A model generated the notes under the pieces. The model was not told the DNA's origin. It did no database searches and saw only the letters and a list, made by a program, of their open reading frames with translations. A DNA stretch of 64,000 nt from Rhynchopus euleeides (taxonomy: Eukaryota; Euglenozoa; Diplonemea; Diplonemida; Diplonemidae), in contig OY723245.1 in NCBI GenBank assembly GCA_963210315.1, positions 496,001-560,000 of the forward strand. The letters are read 5' to 3'. Positions 9,384 to 20,684 of this stretch are shown here, in pieces. The first letter of the stretch is position 1. Each line of letters begins with the position of its first letter. A program made the position numbers and the translations under genes.

Positions 9384-11015
9384 TCATATAGGGGGCGTGG
9401 CGAAGATATATCCCAAACCATACCGCTGGATGTCTTTTTGCAGGCTTGCAATCTCGTCGTAGAGGTTTTTGTTCACGTCCTTGGCATCGTTGGAAAACAC
9501 GTTGGCCCTCAAGACATCAATCTTGATGCGCTGCTGGCCTTCGTACTCATCCTCCTTGATGCGCAGTGTCATGGTGCAAGGAGAGTGCTCGAGCCGTGCC
9601 TTCACATCGGAAAACTCCTTGCAGTTTGCTGCGGCCTCAGGGTTGTTGCCCGAGAAGGCGGCAAGCTGCGTCGCCGTCATCCCGAACAGCTTCCCCCCCG
9701 CCTCATCAAAGACTGTCATGTACCGGCGGCCCGTGTGGTCCGCCACACGCAGCTGTGCGATGTACCGGTAACCAGGCTCATTGATCGTCCCGTGATCGGG
9801 GATCGGGCACTTGAACACCTGTCCCGGCCCCACCTGCCCGTCGCTCTGGAGCTTCTTGTTGCAGAGCATGGGCGTGTTGTCACGGGGGTTCAGCATGCCC
9901 TTGGGCTTGGAGCATGCGATATAATAGGGTGCCTTCGTGTCCACGGCGACGATGGTGCCGCGGATGTGGATCACATCCGACACACGCCGCCCCCCCTCAA
10001 CAATCCTGCCCTTCCCGAGATGCTGCAGCTCGATCTGGTCGAACCCCACGCGCGTCACATTGGACCCGCCGGCACCGCCCGCCCCGATGGTCTCAAACTC
10101 CTGCCTGTTGCCGCCTTGGTCCCACCAGTTCCGGAGGTCTGCCGCCTCGTCGGTCCCCACACCCAGCTGCCCGGCTGTGAGCTGCACGGTGTCGAGGAAG
10201 CGGCCGACGCGCGTGCCGCGCGACACCAGTGTTTCACCCTCGGTGCCCTGGAAGTGGATGGCGTCCCTGTCCCACAGCGTCATCTCGTATGCCGCAGGGG
10301 AGGTGTTGTCGATGACACGGAGGGACCGCTTCTGCAGCTCGCCCGACCCGTCCTTCTTCCTGATAGGGGTGCATGGGCCGACGCTCTTGATGATGCAACG
10401 CAGGTCGATGGCATGGCCGGGAGTCACGTCAGCCACAGCCTTCAGGGACACCCAGTTGGCGGTCGTAACGGTGGGGATCTCCACAGCAGACCGGTCAGCG
10501 TGCGGAATAGGCTGCACTGAGGAGGATTCGTCGAAGCTCACCTCGTAGTCGTGGGGCAGCGTGGAGAAGCGCTTCTGTGCAGGCTTGATGCGGCCGTTCC
10601 CGAAGTAGTACACCTGGCCCTCCTGCAGCATGTGGTGGAACTTCTTCACGCCTTCCTTGAAGAAGGTGGCACGGATGGCCTCACCACTGTCGTCGATCAG
10701 AGTCAGCGGCAGCAGCTCACCAGAGCCACGAGCGTTGTTCCACTGCTTCACGTCCTTCTTCTCCAACACACGCGCCTTAATGTACCAGGCGGTGCCCAGA
10801 GACTCCGTCAGCCGGTCGATGGGGAACTTCATCGACTCGGCTTTCCTGAAGTCGAAGTTCGCCTCACCCATGTACTGATCCCCACGGAAGTCTGGCAGGA
10901 CCTGCGTGCCCATTGGCCGGTTCTGCTGCTGCTGCTGCTGCCCGTGGTGCTGCGCATGTTGCGGGTAGCCCTGGTTCTGAGCATAGCTCGGTTGGCCGTA
11001 AGTGTACCCAGACAT
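9384..11015 (-). CDS. RPA1: Replication protein A large subunit, short form without the N-terminal OB domain
   Basis: 543 residues, intronless. Replication protein A binds single-stranded DNA in replication, repair and recombination. A Gln-rich leader of about 50 residues precedes three OB folds. DBD-A is at about 62-170 (WYIKARVLEKKDVKQWNN, DSGEAIRATFF, VYYFGNGRIKPA). DBD-B is at about 185-300 (ISLK-like NWVSLKAVADV, YEMTLWD). DBD-C is at about 350-540, with a zinc-ribbon region (CSKPKG, MLCNKKL, VFKCPIPDHG) and RYIAQLRVADHTG. The usual N-terminal protein-interaction OB fold (70N) and its linker are absent, as in trypanosomatid RPA1, so this is not a truncation. The ATG is 1 nt after TTCAG, a very close trans-splice acceptor. 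The stop TGA follows ATPPI. Confidence 0.93.
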   Translation of the reverse strand: MSGYTYGQPSYAQNQGYPQHAQHHGQQQQQQNRPMGTQVLPDFRGDQYMGEANFDFRKAESMKFPIDRLTESLGTAWYIKARVLEKKDVKQWNNARGSGELLPLTLIDDSGEAIRATFFKEGVKKFHHMLQEGQVYYFGNGRIKPAQKRFSTLPHDYEVSFDESSSVQPIPHADRSAVEIPTVTTANWVSLKAVADVTPGHAIDLRCIIKSVGPCTPIRKKDGSGELQKRSLRVIDNTSPAAYEMTLWDRDAIHFQGTEGETLVSRGTRVGRFLDTVQLTAGQLGVGTDEAADLRNWWDQGGNRQEFETIGAGGAGGSNVTRVGFDQIELQHLGKGRIVEGGRRVSDVIHIRGTIVAVDTKAPYYIACSKPKGMLNPRDNTPMLCNKKLQSDGQVGPGQVFKCPIPDHGTINEPGYRYIAQLRVADHTGRRYMTVFDEAGGKLFGMTATQLAAFSGNNPEAAANCKEFSDVKARLEHSPCTMTLRIKEDEYEGQQRIKIDVLRANVFSNDAKDVNKNLYDEIASLQKDIQRYGLGYIFATPPI

Positions 11016-11016
11016 G

Positions 11017-11018
11017 CT
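11017..11018 (-). promoter_or_regulatory. Candidate spliced-leader acceptor AG for RPA1
   Basis: On the minus strand the sequence reads CTCTTCAG, then C, then the RPA1 ATG. It is a plausible trans-splice acceptor giving a leaderless-length 5' UTR. Confidence 0.5.
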
Positions 11019-11701
11019 GAAGAGTACTCACGCTGCACATGGGGGGTGGTGGTGGTCGGTGCACGGCGGGAATTGGGAGGGGGCAGACACCACCACATCA
11101 CCTCCGGCTGAAAAAACGCCCGGGGGTGGCTTGTCTGTGCACCAGGGGCGTTGGGATGGGGTGGCCTGAAGCCCCTTCACGGCTGTGATCGATTCGGGCC
11201 CCAGGAGAGCACTGCCACTGTTGTGGTGGTATCAACCACTAGCCTGACGTTTCGAGACTGCCGGGCAGTGGCGTGCACACGGAGGCGAATGGCATACTGC
11301 TGAATAGCGAAACAGAACCAAACATGACACAGCATGAGAAACGATACCCTCGCACAAACAAATGATCGACGCTGCCAGATCAAGTTGGATGCCCTTTGTA
11401 CGTTTGGGCATAGCATGCACAGCACAGTAGGGGCCGGAGCTGCAGAAGAGTGAGAAAACACCGCAGCTGCCTCACAAAGCTGCCCGTCTCACAAAACTGG
11501 CCCCCCAGCAGAGATGTTTGCAACAATGGAGAACCATTTCGAACCTCGTGGTTCCGATCACGTGAACCCGGCATGGCAATGCCAAGGGCGCAAGGGATGA
11601 CACGATTGGCGCAATGTACAATTGTAAAGGACAAACCGCCACAGGACAGGCAGAAGCAACACTGCCCGCAGGCGGGAACAGACCACCTCGCCTCCTCCCC
11701 A
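11019..11701. other. Intergenic between RPA1 and the SDR-like gene
   Basis: Mixed sequence with no conserved frame; probably the 3' UTR of the SDR-like gene and the RPA1 leader region. Confidence 0.5.
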
Positions 11702-13593
11702 CTATGCCTCGCCAAGAAGCACCTTCAGCTTGAGGTCGTCCACCAAGTCCTGGAGTGTGCTCCGCAGCGATCGAAACGACACGCCGAGCGAGGCGCACGC
11801 CGTTGTATCGAAGACGTCTGCCGGTCCCAGCTCCCGCTCCTCCAGCCCCTTCGGGAAGCACGCCTCTGGGCTAATGGTCGCAAGGCATTTGCACACATCC
11901 TGCGGGTGTAGCGTGGGTGGGGCTATCTCCAACCCTTGGCAGCTTTCCGTGCACACACAGCCAGCAATAGGGTTCAATCTATACACTGCCCTGTGCTGAG
12001 GCTGCGGGTGCTCGCCGGGCCCGGGTGGCGAGGCGTGAGTGCAGAGCCAAGGCATCAGTTCATCCCACACGCCACACCATACCTCGTAAGACACCACCCC
12101 TCCCACACACACCAGGCGCCCCTGATAGACATTCTGTGCGGCCAAGACATGCGCGCGGGCCGCATCCCTCACCTGTGTTGTATTGAAGGTTGTGTTGGCA
12201 GGCCGCGTGTGCCTTGCCGATGGGTTCTGCTGAAGGGCAACTGTACGATGCGCCCCCCCCCCCCCCACCCCCCCCTAGAAACTAAATACAGCCTGAGGGG
12301 AAACAAAAGAGAAAAGACCATTTAAAGTTGGCGTGCAGCCAAATCAACACGGCACAAACGGCAATACAGCAGCGGTGGTGGCAGCGGGGGGGAGACACAC
12401 ATCCACATATTGCACGTGATCCTGCGGGATTACTGGAATTCGTGCTGTCAGAAGGTCATGGATGCGTTTCGTCGTCGAGTCGAGCTGTGCGTTCCGGATG
12501 GCGTGGTGTGACAGATGAGAAAGATACGCAGAGGAAACAACTCTGCCACTGGGTAGCGGCCTTTGTATTGTGTAGTTCACACCGATCGACTGACCACCCC
12601 TACACACACAGCCTCCACCCCCAAACACACGAGACCTACCTCGCCCGACAGGGAGGGCCCAACGGCCTGCCCCACACAGATGGATGACAGTTTGATCTTC
12701 CGCCGCGTCTTTGAAAGCTGCTCCGAATGCATCTCCCACGCAAGACGTTCTGTCAGCAGCAGAGCCAGCGCCGAGTCCATGTTATGCTCTCTCAGCTTCG
12801 TCTCATCCGACCACTCGTCACCCGTGAAGCCCTTTGCCGGGTCGCTCAGGGGGCTGAACAGGCGCACTGCAGCTGTGCTCGATGTGACAACGACATGTCT
12901 AATACCTGCGGTATTCTGGGCACACGTCATCACCAGCGACATCAGCTTCAGCGACCTGTCCACAATATCCTGTTGCGACCGACCCGCCTTCACGACAGGC
13001 CACGCCGAGTGGACGACACAATCGACGTCTGAGAAAGCCTTCATAAGACCCTTCTCCCGCATGTCGCACACCTCCAGGCTCAGGCTCGCCTCATCCCCCT
13101 TCTCAAGGGACTCAAGGTATGCTACCTTTGCACGGCTTCGCGCATCGGGCACGAGCCCCTTCACAGTAAGGCCCGCCTTGAGGAACTCTGCAACGAGGTG
13201 TCCATTGAGGAACCCAAGAACGTTGGTGATGCAGATGCGCTTGACCCGCTTGAGGTTTGCCTGAGACGGCGTGCGTGTGACGGAGGCAGCCTTGGCGAAA
13301 CGCCGGCACCCTTCCTCGACTGTGGCGGAGCACGTCTCCCTGCTGGCCGTCTTCAGGATGGCCTCAATCACAATCGGGTCGGCACGCTTCAGATGCTTCA
13401 GAATTTGCCGCACCCCGCTCTGCACCACATCCTCCTCCTCCTGTGTCAGCGGGCTGTCCGGCAGATGCTTCGGCAGACGGTTTGCCAGAGGCGAGGTCAT
13501 AACGGAGCGGGCCCGCACATCATCTGCAAGAATTTCCGGGTCAGCAGCGATGCTCAACTGAGAGTTCACCGATGAATTGAGCGGATCAGACAT
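11702..13593 (-). CDS. NAD-dependent epimerase/dehydratase-like (extended SDR) protein with degenerate active site
   Basis: Three exons (13593-12640, 12229-12083, 11899-11702) join in phase 0 to give 432 residues; donors are GTAGGT and GTATGG. About 115 N-terminal residues are extra, with a helical stretch. The Rossmann part starts at KRICITNVLGFLNGHLVAEF and continues through VDCVVHSAW, HVVVTSSTAAV and GPSLSG. Exon 2 adds NTTFNTTQVRDAARAHVLAA, a typical reductase/epimerase motif. The Gly-rich TGxxGxxG loop is altered (TNVLGFLNG), and the YxxxK pair is not evident (ALLLTERLAWEM), although the SS of the catalytic Ser strand remains. So the fold is clear, but dinucleotide binding and catalysis are doubtful; it may be a pseudo-enzyme. 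Confidence 0.82.
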
Positions 13594-14082
13594 TGCCGCA
13601 GGTGTATCTCCTCAGAGAGGAGCTGTGTATAGTACAGCTGGTCTGCAGAACTGAGAAAAATAGCCAAAAAAATGGTGGTTGCGTATCGTGACGACACCTC
13701 CCCGCCCACCTACCCCCCCCCCCCGCGCGCCTGCTGGCGTGGTGATTTTTTGCGATGCGAACAGAACTCACCCAAGCCATGCAGGCCGCCCTCCTGCCTT
13801 GTGCCGTTGTCCAGTGCTCAGAGCTGTGGGACGATACCTGCATCTTGAATTGTGAATCACCTTGTGCACAGCTAACCAGAGTGCGGGGAACCCTTATGCA
13901 AGCCCTGGCCACAGGCTTGTCAGAGGGGGTCGATCCTGCGCTATGATTGGCGTTGCTGGTGCCTTCGGATTCTGGCTTTGCATTTTCTCAGAAAACAACG
14001 CCAAGGTAACGTTTTTAGTTGGGGGGCAAGCAGGGACACAGCGCAGGCAGGGGGGGGGGGCAAGGCTGGCAGCAAATTTTTA

Positions 14083-14148
14083 CTGCACTTTACTGCACTT
14101 TATTTTACTGCATTTTACTGCATTTTATTGTATTTTATTTTCCGGATT
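14083..14148. repeat. TTTTACTGCA decamer array, first
   Basis: Degenerate tandem copies of (T/C)TTTACTGCA and TTTTATTG(C/T)A, period about 10-11 bp. Confidence 0.75.
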
Positions 14149-14814
14149 TTTGGATAAAGTGCATGGTCCTTAGTGGTGCCTTGGGCTTCGCATACGTACA
14201 GCTGGGAGGACCACTATGGACAGGCCAAATGCTGGAGTCACACCCACTTTACAGAGGTGCAGCCACGTCTGCAAGTTTGCGGACAGCCGCAAACCCGCAG
14301 AAGATGGCAAAAAGTACCGCTCCTGCACGGAGGTTCTCCTGAAGGTCACAGGGACGCACCAAGGCTCCGGCAGAGAATGCAGGCCGGGATGGATGTGCCC
14401 TGCCTATGTTGGGTCGGTGGGTTCGCAGGACCTGATCGGTGCGGCCTCCGCCTGGCTTCAGTCCTGCTTTGAGTGCTTTCAGTCCGCTCTGATGTCCAGC
14501 CTCCCCGAACGGGATGGTGAAGAACCCGTACGCCAGAGCTCAGCTGTACAACGTCCGAGGAAGGTGGACTGCCCACCGCACACCGCCGTGCTGGTCCGCC
14601 CTGCTGCGCCTGCGGTGCTGGGGTGCGCCTGCTGCCTGATTGGCCCCGGCACTCGGAAGCAGCATCAAGCATGCCGAACAGCAGCAGGGCGGGCCTGGCG
14701 GGGGCACTGCCTTGGTGGCCTTGTGTTGGCCAGAGTGGGCGGATCAGGGTCCCCTGGCACGGCAGGTCAGCATCCTGCCCACCGTCACGCCGAGCCACCC
14801 CTACAACACGCTCT

Positions 14815-14890
14815 CCTGCACTTTATTGCACTTTACTGCATTTTACTGCACTTTACTGCATTTTATTGCACTTTATTTTATTTTATGTTT
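14815..14890. repeat. TTTTACTGCA decamer array, second (direct orientation)
   Basis: Same unit and same strand as the array at 14083, running into a T-rich tail TTTTATTTTATGTTTTTTAT. Confidence 0.75.
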
Positions 14891-15036
14891 TTTATTTTTA
14901 AAATGCAGCATTTGTCCAGCCTTGGGGGGGGGGGGGGATCCGTTTTTTGCACGGGGCCAGCACAGGGCTGTCCCGAACACTCCCTGAGCCTGGCACCCTC
15001 ATGGAAATTCAGGGGGGCAGGAAGGGCCCTGCCGAC

Positions 15037-16350
15037 TCAGTTGGGAATCGATGATGCGGGGTCCTGTGCTGCCAGCACGATCTGCTCGACAGCGTATGCG
15101 ATATCGTCGTCGGATGTATCCTTGCCGGTGCTGTATATTGTGGCAGGCGTATTTGGGGTTCTTGAGAGCAAACCAAGGGATGTGGCGTGGCGTGGGGCGG
15201 GGGTATGTCAGCGCAGAGAACAGTAATACCTACCCCGCCCCCCACCGCCTCCCTCACACAAGCTGAGAACACACCTGATGCGGAGGGCCGCTGCGGCACG
15301 CTCCTTAGACAGCCCGAGGGCGGCATGCACGTACGACATCTTTGCGTCTCCGGTGTGGCAGGCGCTTCCTGCGGAGATGGCGACCGTGCTGCTGACAGCT
15401 GCGAGGATGGCTGCAGAGGAGACGTACCCCCCCTTGCCTTTCAGGGAGCAGTTGAGGGTGTTGGGGAGGGCATGCTCGATGTCGCCGTTGATCTCGATTT
15501 CGAAGTGGCTCCGCAGCAGCGCCAGGAGCCCGTCGCGCCGCGCCCGCATCACCTCCTGCCGCTGCGCCAGCCCGTCGACAGCCTCGGCCAGGGCAACGGC
15601 CATCCCGCTGTTCAGCACAGAGCTCTCTGTGCCAGGGCGCAGCCCACGCTCGTGCCCTGCACCAAACACCTGGGGCACGATCTCGACACCAGCTCGGATG
15701 TACAACGCACCTGCACCCTTCGGTCCGTAGAACTTGTGGCTGCACACAGTCAGCAGGTCTGCCCCCAAGCGCTGCACGTTGGTGTCCACCTTGCCAACAG
15801 ACTGGGAGGCATCCGTGTGGAACAGCACACCCTTTGCACGTGCGATGGCGGCTATCTCGGAAATCGGCTGCACCACCCCTGTCTCGTTGTTGGCGTGCAT
15901 CACGGTGATCAGCGCCGTGTCGTCACGGATGGCCTGTGCCACGCTGTCAGCGTGGAGGCGACCCGAAGGCCCTGTCGTGAGGTACTGCACCTCGTAGCCA
16001 CGGGCCTCCAGAGCGCGTGCGACGTTGAGCACCGCAGGGTGCTCGATGTCTGTTGTGATGACGTGGTTGTGGGTCTTCCCCGAGCGGCGCAGCGCCTCCA
16101 GCGCCCCGAAGATGGCGAGGTTGTTGCTCTCCGTCCCCCCGCTGGTGAACAGCACCTCGCCCTCGCCGCACCCCAGGGCACGGGCAACGGTGCTGCGCGC
16201 CCCGTCGACACACGCCTTCGCGGCCTGCCCCGCCCAGTGCCCGCTGGAGGGGTTCCCCCAGGCGGACTGCGCTGCCTCCACCATAGCGCTCACCGCAGAC
16301 CCGCACACGGGGGTGGTGGCATTGTAGTCGAGGTAGACGTGCCGTGCCAT
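15037..16350 (-). CDS. Selenocysteine lyase / cysteine desulfurase-like (NifS family, class V aminotransferase)
   Basis: Two exons (16350-15275 and 15130-15037), donor AG|GTGTGT, 389 residues. This PLP enzyme family removes sulfur or selenium from cysteine or selenocysteine. Seen: VYLDYNATTP at the N-terminus, FTSGGTESNN, HANNETGVVQP, HTDASQSVGK, and SHKFYGPKG with the PLP lysine. Also seen are RPGTES and the mobile-loop cysteine in GSACHTG; exon 2 supplies LRISTGKDTSDDD. The loop reads ACH rather than the ACT usual in IscS/NFS1. Together with WGNPSSGHWAGQ and no mitochondrial presequence, this leans to the selenocysteine lyase side, cytosolic. I chose the ATG before ARHVYLDYN because an acceptor CTGCAG lies 5 nt upstream. 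IscS-type activity cannot be excluded. Confidence 0.9.
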
Positions 16351-16355
16351 CCCGC

Positions 16356-16357
16356 CT
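16356..16357 (-). promoter_or_regulatory. Candidate spliced-leader acceptor AG for the NifS-family gene
   Basis: The minus strand reads GGCATCCTGCAG, five bases, then ATG. This fixes the start and rules out the longer frame upstream. Confidence 0.55.
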
Positions 16358-16548
16358 GCAGGATGCCGAGGGGCGGGGGTGTGTTTGAGGCGGGGAACCA
16401 CACGCAGAACCTACAACCTCCCAATGCCCCCATATGATACAAGGCCGCAAGGCAGGGGGGCTGGAGAGGGGCTACCGCTGCAGCAACAACCCGCGGCAAA
16501 AAAAAATGAAGGTAAAAAAGAGCACGGCCGCAGCACGGCAGTGCTGCG

Positions 16549-17418
16549 CTACCGCTTTGTGGTATACGGCGGCAGGGGCACCGGTGACTGTGAAGTCATC
16601 CGAAAGCTCTCGCTTTCCAGAAAGCGCCGCAGCGCAATGACCCCCCGCTTGCCGGACGGGTCTGCCGACAGCAGCTCGAGGCTGCTCTGCTCGTCGCTGA
16701 GCCACGCCCTCCCGTGCAGCATGGCGTAAGGGTTGCCGCGCGACACATCCAGACACTTCTTCACCACCACAACCCCCACGCCTGCCGCACGCGACAGCAG
16801 CACCAACACCAGCGGGATGTGGTAGTTCCCACAGGCCAGATGCAGGGGCGTGGCCCCACAGCCCGCCAGAACAAACTGCGAGGCACCGACATCCAGCAGC
16901 GCCCCGACAGCCTTACACGACCCGGCTATGCATGCCCAGTGGAGGGGCGCTGCTGCACCAACATCCGTCACCACGTCGCAGCGCTTCCGGATGAACCGCT
17001 TCAGCTGCAGCCTCTTGTGGACAACCCTGCTGGACGTCTGCAGGAAGATCCCAAAGGAAATGCGGTGCGACCCTCTCTCATAGGCTGGCAGCGTGTCGGA
17101 GACAAACCCCAAGAGGTCCACGTCTGCGCAGCTGGCAAACCGACGGATCCCAGCAGCATCGCCGCGCCACGCGAGATTCCACAACGTCTCATTCGAGGGC
17201 AGGTGTTTGCGCTTCGTCTGGGCGTGCGTCGGGACCAGATATTTCCGAGCCTCCCTGCTATGCACCAGCATGCTGCGGATCATATGCGGGTATCGGAAGC
17301 AGCTCCGCGAGAGGGTGTCGTCGAAGCGGAGGGTCGATGCGTCAACCTCGCCGCTCGCCTCCCCCTGTGCAGCGGCTGCCTCGTCGCACTGATGGCGCTT
17401 CCAGATGTCGGCGTCCAT
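16549..17418 (-). CDS. Ankyrin-repeat protein
   Basis: 289 residues, single exon. The first ATG (MDADIWKRHQ) follows a CCCCTTTAG acceptor by about 11 nt. The N-terminal half is helical with basic patches (QTKRKHLPSNETLWNLAWRG), a possible degenerate repeat. Two clear ankyrin repeats lie around 145-205: AAPLHWACIAGSCKAVGALL and ATPLHLACGNYHIPLVLVLL. Partner and role are unknown; ankyrin repeats mediate protein contacts. Confidence 0.78.
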   Translation of the reverse strand: MDADIWKRHQCDEAAAAQGEASGEVDASTLRFDDTLSRSCFRYPHMIRSMLVHSREARKYLVPTHAQTKRKHLPSNETLWNLAWRGDAAGIRRFASCADVDLLGFVSDTLPAYERGSHRISFGIFLQTSSRVVHKRLQLKRFIRKRCDVVTDVGAAAPLHWACIAGSCKAVGALLDVGASQFVLAGCGATPLHLACGNYHIPLVLVLLSRAAGVGVVVVKKCLDVSRGNPYAMLHGRAWLSDEQSSLELLSADPSGKRGVIALRRFLESESFRMTSQSPVPLPPYTTKR

Positions 17419-19240
17419 ACTGCGCACCTCTAAAGGGGAAAAGGATATCCCTGCAGGAGAAGGAGTGGTCGGGTGGGGGCAGTGGCAGTAGGGTATCCTC
17501 CTAGCGTGCTAGATGTGGTGAAAGGGTGCTGATTCGGGGTGTGGGGTGCGTGGGGATGGGTGGCTGTTGGAGGCAAGGGGGTCGCACAAATGTCTTAGAT
17601 TTTGGCATTTTTCAGCGAGGTTTGCGGGGTTGTTGGTTGTGAAGGAAAGGGGGGGGGGGGGGGTGGGAGGGGTGGAGGGGTGGGTGGGTTGTGGGGAGCG
17701 TCTATGCACACACCAGCACACGGCACAGGCGAGACTTGGGTATAGAGCCACCGCCCCCGCCCTCCCACCTGGGGGTGAGCCTGCACTCGGCAATACTGCT
17801 CCACCCTCAGTCCACCCTCATTCCAGAACTTTATTGGACGACTCATTGGCACAGATTCACACAGAAGCACACTCTCATTAAAGGCATTCTTGCAAGACAA
17901 CCCAGTCAGTTACCGCACTCGTACCGCTGGAACACAGGCCGATTTTTTGGCAGAAGAAAAAATCCAGGCAAATGGATGTGGGGAGGGGGGGGGGGGGTGA
18001 GGGGAGGATGGGGGGGTGGGGGGCGCGATCGATGGTTATTGCAGAGAACAAAGGGACACAGAAAAAAAATGAAACACCGCAGACAAGACGAAAGGGTGGG
18101 GGGGGACGATGCACATGCCCCACAGACAGGGGTGTGGGTGCATGGAAGGCATCGGCGATCAGGGGGCAGGGAAGGGCCCCGTGTGGGGACCCTTCCACAC
18201 GCACCCGCAGATGCTCCTGCCGCAGCACCCCACAAGCCTCTTTTGGACCGAGCGCATGAGAGCCGCCGCTCTGCACTGGAGGACGCACCGTACTGCACGG
18301 GGTGTCAACCCTCCCCTGCAGCTTGGAGACTGGAGCACAAGCCCCACCCACACCCCTTTCATCACACCGACCGGGCGATGATCCACACATGGCATGCCCT
18401 CAGAGCGCCACCCCCCATCCCTCCCACACACAGCAGTTCAGAACACACCGGCATCCTGATCCTGATGCAGTATCCACCCCACATACACACGTGAATCTCC
18501 TTTGTATATTCGGGTAGAAATCACCGAGCACACCCTGCTCCCTGCTCTTGATGCGAATATCCACTGTGCATACGACGCACAACACACATCACACAGCACC
18601 AGCACATCCAGAACAATTCCCGCAACCCGTATGTTTTTTTTTGCATTCCCTTTTCGTTATCCCCGTCAGCACGCCCTGCCCCAACCCCTTGCGAGCAGAT
18701 GTCCTCGGGATGTCTCCAAGGCATGAGCTGCAAGAAGGACCACCTCCTGGGGTGGGGGGTTGTGGGGTCAGGGCAGTGGTTCCATTTCCACCTCGATACA
18801 CACGCGAGTCACTTAAGGTATGGTTTTCTTTGCTTGTTGCGCGCGCAGATCGCGCAACACGGGAGATGCGAGCGTGCGGTTGGCACCACTCTCCAACACA
18901 CACGCGGAGACGAATCGTACGGGGGATGCCCCAACTAAGGTAATACAAGACAGCCGTTCACGCGGGGCACACTGGGCACAGCATATTGGGAGTGGGGGGT
19001 GGGGGTAGGGCGGGTTACAGAAATGGACTTCCACAGGACTCTCCATGCGTCAGACCCATCAGGTTCCCAGAGAACGAAGCAGAGTAATGGGTGGCAGATA
19101 GGAGGGCCCGGTATCATATGCATGATGGCTGTTGGAATGGACAAAGAGGTTTGAAAGGCTGCAGATCATACAGAAACCGGATTTGTTCATTTGTGTTTGG
19201 GCTCGCCTCCGCCGCACGCAGTTGGGGGGGGGGGGGGGGG
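17419..19240. other. Intergenic, no gene seen
   Basis: 1.8 kb with long G-runs (17650-17662, 17986-17996, 19224-19240) and many short frames of biased composition on both strands. No conserved motif or splice-consistent gene was found. Confidence 0.5.
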
Positions 19241-19242
19241 TA

Positions 19243-20389
19243 GGGGGGGTCAAATGGGGGTGACAAACACGATTTTTCAAAAAACCGGCGCAGAGGCCCC
19301 AAAGCCCCCGTAAACCCTCCAAACCCCCCCAGATCGGTCCGGAAACCCATCGAACCCCACTTTTCCACCATTCCGGGCACCTCAGGTGCCCGAATTGGGG
19401 TACCTAAATTTTGTGCCACCGTTTGGTACCGTACAGTGCCACTGTGTGGGAGGTTGGAAAAGAAAATGCCCCAACACACCACATCTGAGGGTTGCAATGC
19501 ATGTTGCTTGCCAACCACGTCATCCGGTGGGTGTCAGGCGCTATGTAGGTGGCATTAGCCAGGTCTTCGATGTGTTCTGGCTTGTATATATACCTCCCTG
19601 CCTGCGGCACAGGCACTGCCTTTGTCCCCCACACCAGCCACAGAGAGCGTATTGTACTCGGTCCACGGTTGCTGATTCATTGTGATGCGTTGTATCCTCG
19701 AGTGAACGTCACACACTAGTGGCACCACCACCCGCCATCCGAGAGCTGTATTGACTTTGCGCGCTTCCGTTGTATTCACCTCGCCACGCATATTGCACCG
19801 TTCAGTACCAGTGCTCTTGGGCCAGGCAAAGTAGACCGCAGCAACTACCAATTCTGGCACAATGGGTACCACGACAGCGCACTTCATGTGTTCCCGGAAT
19901 GTACAGCTCGTGTTGCAACAGTCGTTGTCAACACATCCCGGTTGTGGAGCACTGCTGCACAGGAATCACACGACCATCTGGACTGTTCCGTACCTACAGG
20001 CAGCCTCCCGGTGCATGGTGGCAGGGAGGTATATATACAAGCCAGAACACATCGAAGACCTGGCTAATGCCACCTACATAGCGCCTGACACCCACCGGAT
20101 GACGTGGTTGGCAAGCAACATGCATTGCAACCCTCAGATGTGGTGTGTTGGGGCATTTTCTTTTCCAACCTCCCACACAGTGGCACTGTACGGTACCAAA
20201 CGGTGGCACAAAATTTAGGTACCCCAATTCGGGCACCTGAGGTGCCCGGAATGGTGGAAAAGTGGGGTTCGATGGGTTTCCGGACCGATCTGGGGGGGTT
20301 TGGAGGGTTTACGGGGGCTTTGGGGCCTCTGCGCCGGTTTTTTGAAAAATCGTGTTTGTCCACGTAAAAGGGTGGCATTTGACCCCCCC
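19243..20389 (-). mobile_element. 1,147-bp fold-back element, copy 2
   Basis: Same length as copy 1 and nearly identical, in inverse orientation. TA dinucleotides at 19241-19242 and 20390-20391 border it, and G-runs lie outside both. It carries the uninterrupted TATATATACC sequence that is the empty site for the MITE found in copy 3. Confidence 0.88.
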
Positions 20390-20418
20390 TAGGGGGGGGG
20401 GGGGATCCTGTTTTGAAA

Positions 20419-20684
20419 CACGGTGCACTAGTTTGGTAGTTACGAGTGACCTCAACTAGTGGAGTCGACAACCTCAAACTCGACAACTGCCAGTTGTCGA
20501 CTCGACAACTGGCACTTGTCGAGTCGACAACTGGCAGTTGTCGACTCGACAACTCTATACACTGTACTGCAGGAAGAACGCCCAAATATGAAGGGAAAAA
20601 CGCACAGTTGGGTGTGTGCTTGGGATATGAGGTGTGGTGGCATATCAGCGCTGGACTTTGTTGCGAATTTCCTTGTCCCCTTCT
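20419..20684. repeat. Left terminal inverted repeat of element 2
   Basis: Palindromic GTCGA-rich array followed by about 140 bp (TATACACTGTACTGCAGG... to ...TTTCCTTGTCCCC) inversely repeated at 22632. Confidence 0.85.

Larger units (their letters stand above)
13594..15036. other. Intergenic with TTTTACTGCA arrays
   Basis: Contains two decamer arrays (listed separately) bordering about 670 bp of GC-rich sequence. That stretch stays open on both strands but resembles nothing I know. A G-run lies at 14923-14937. Confidence 0.5.

Noticed and set aside
14216..15226. 336-codon plus-strand frame across the decamer arrays
   Set aside because: It is antisense to NifS exon 2 and runs through tandem repeats; it is open only because the repeats lack stops.
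15208..16401. Longer start of the NifS-family protein (17 extra residues)
   Set aside because: A strong acceptor AG lies between this start and the ATG at 16350, and the extra residues do not form a targeting peptide.
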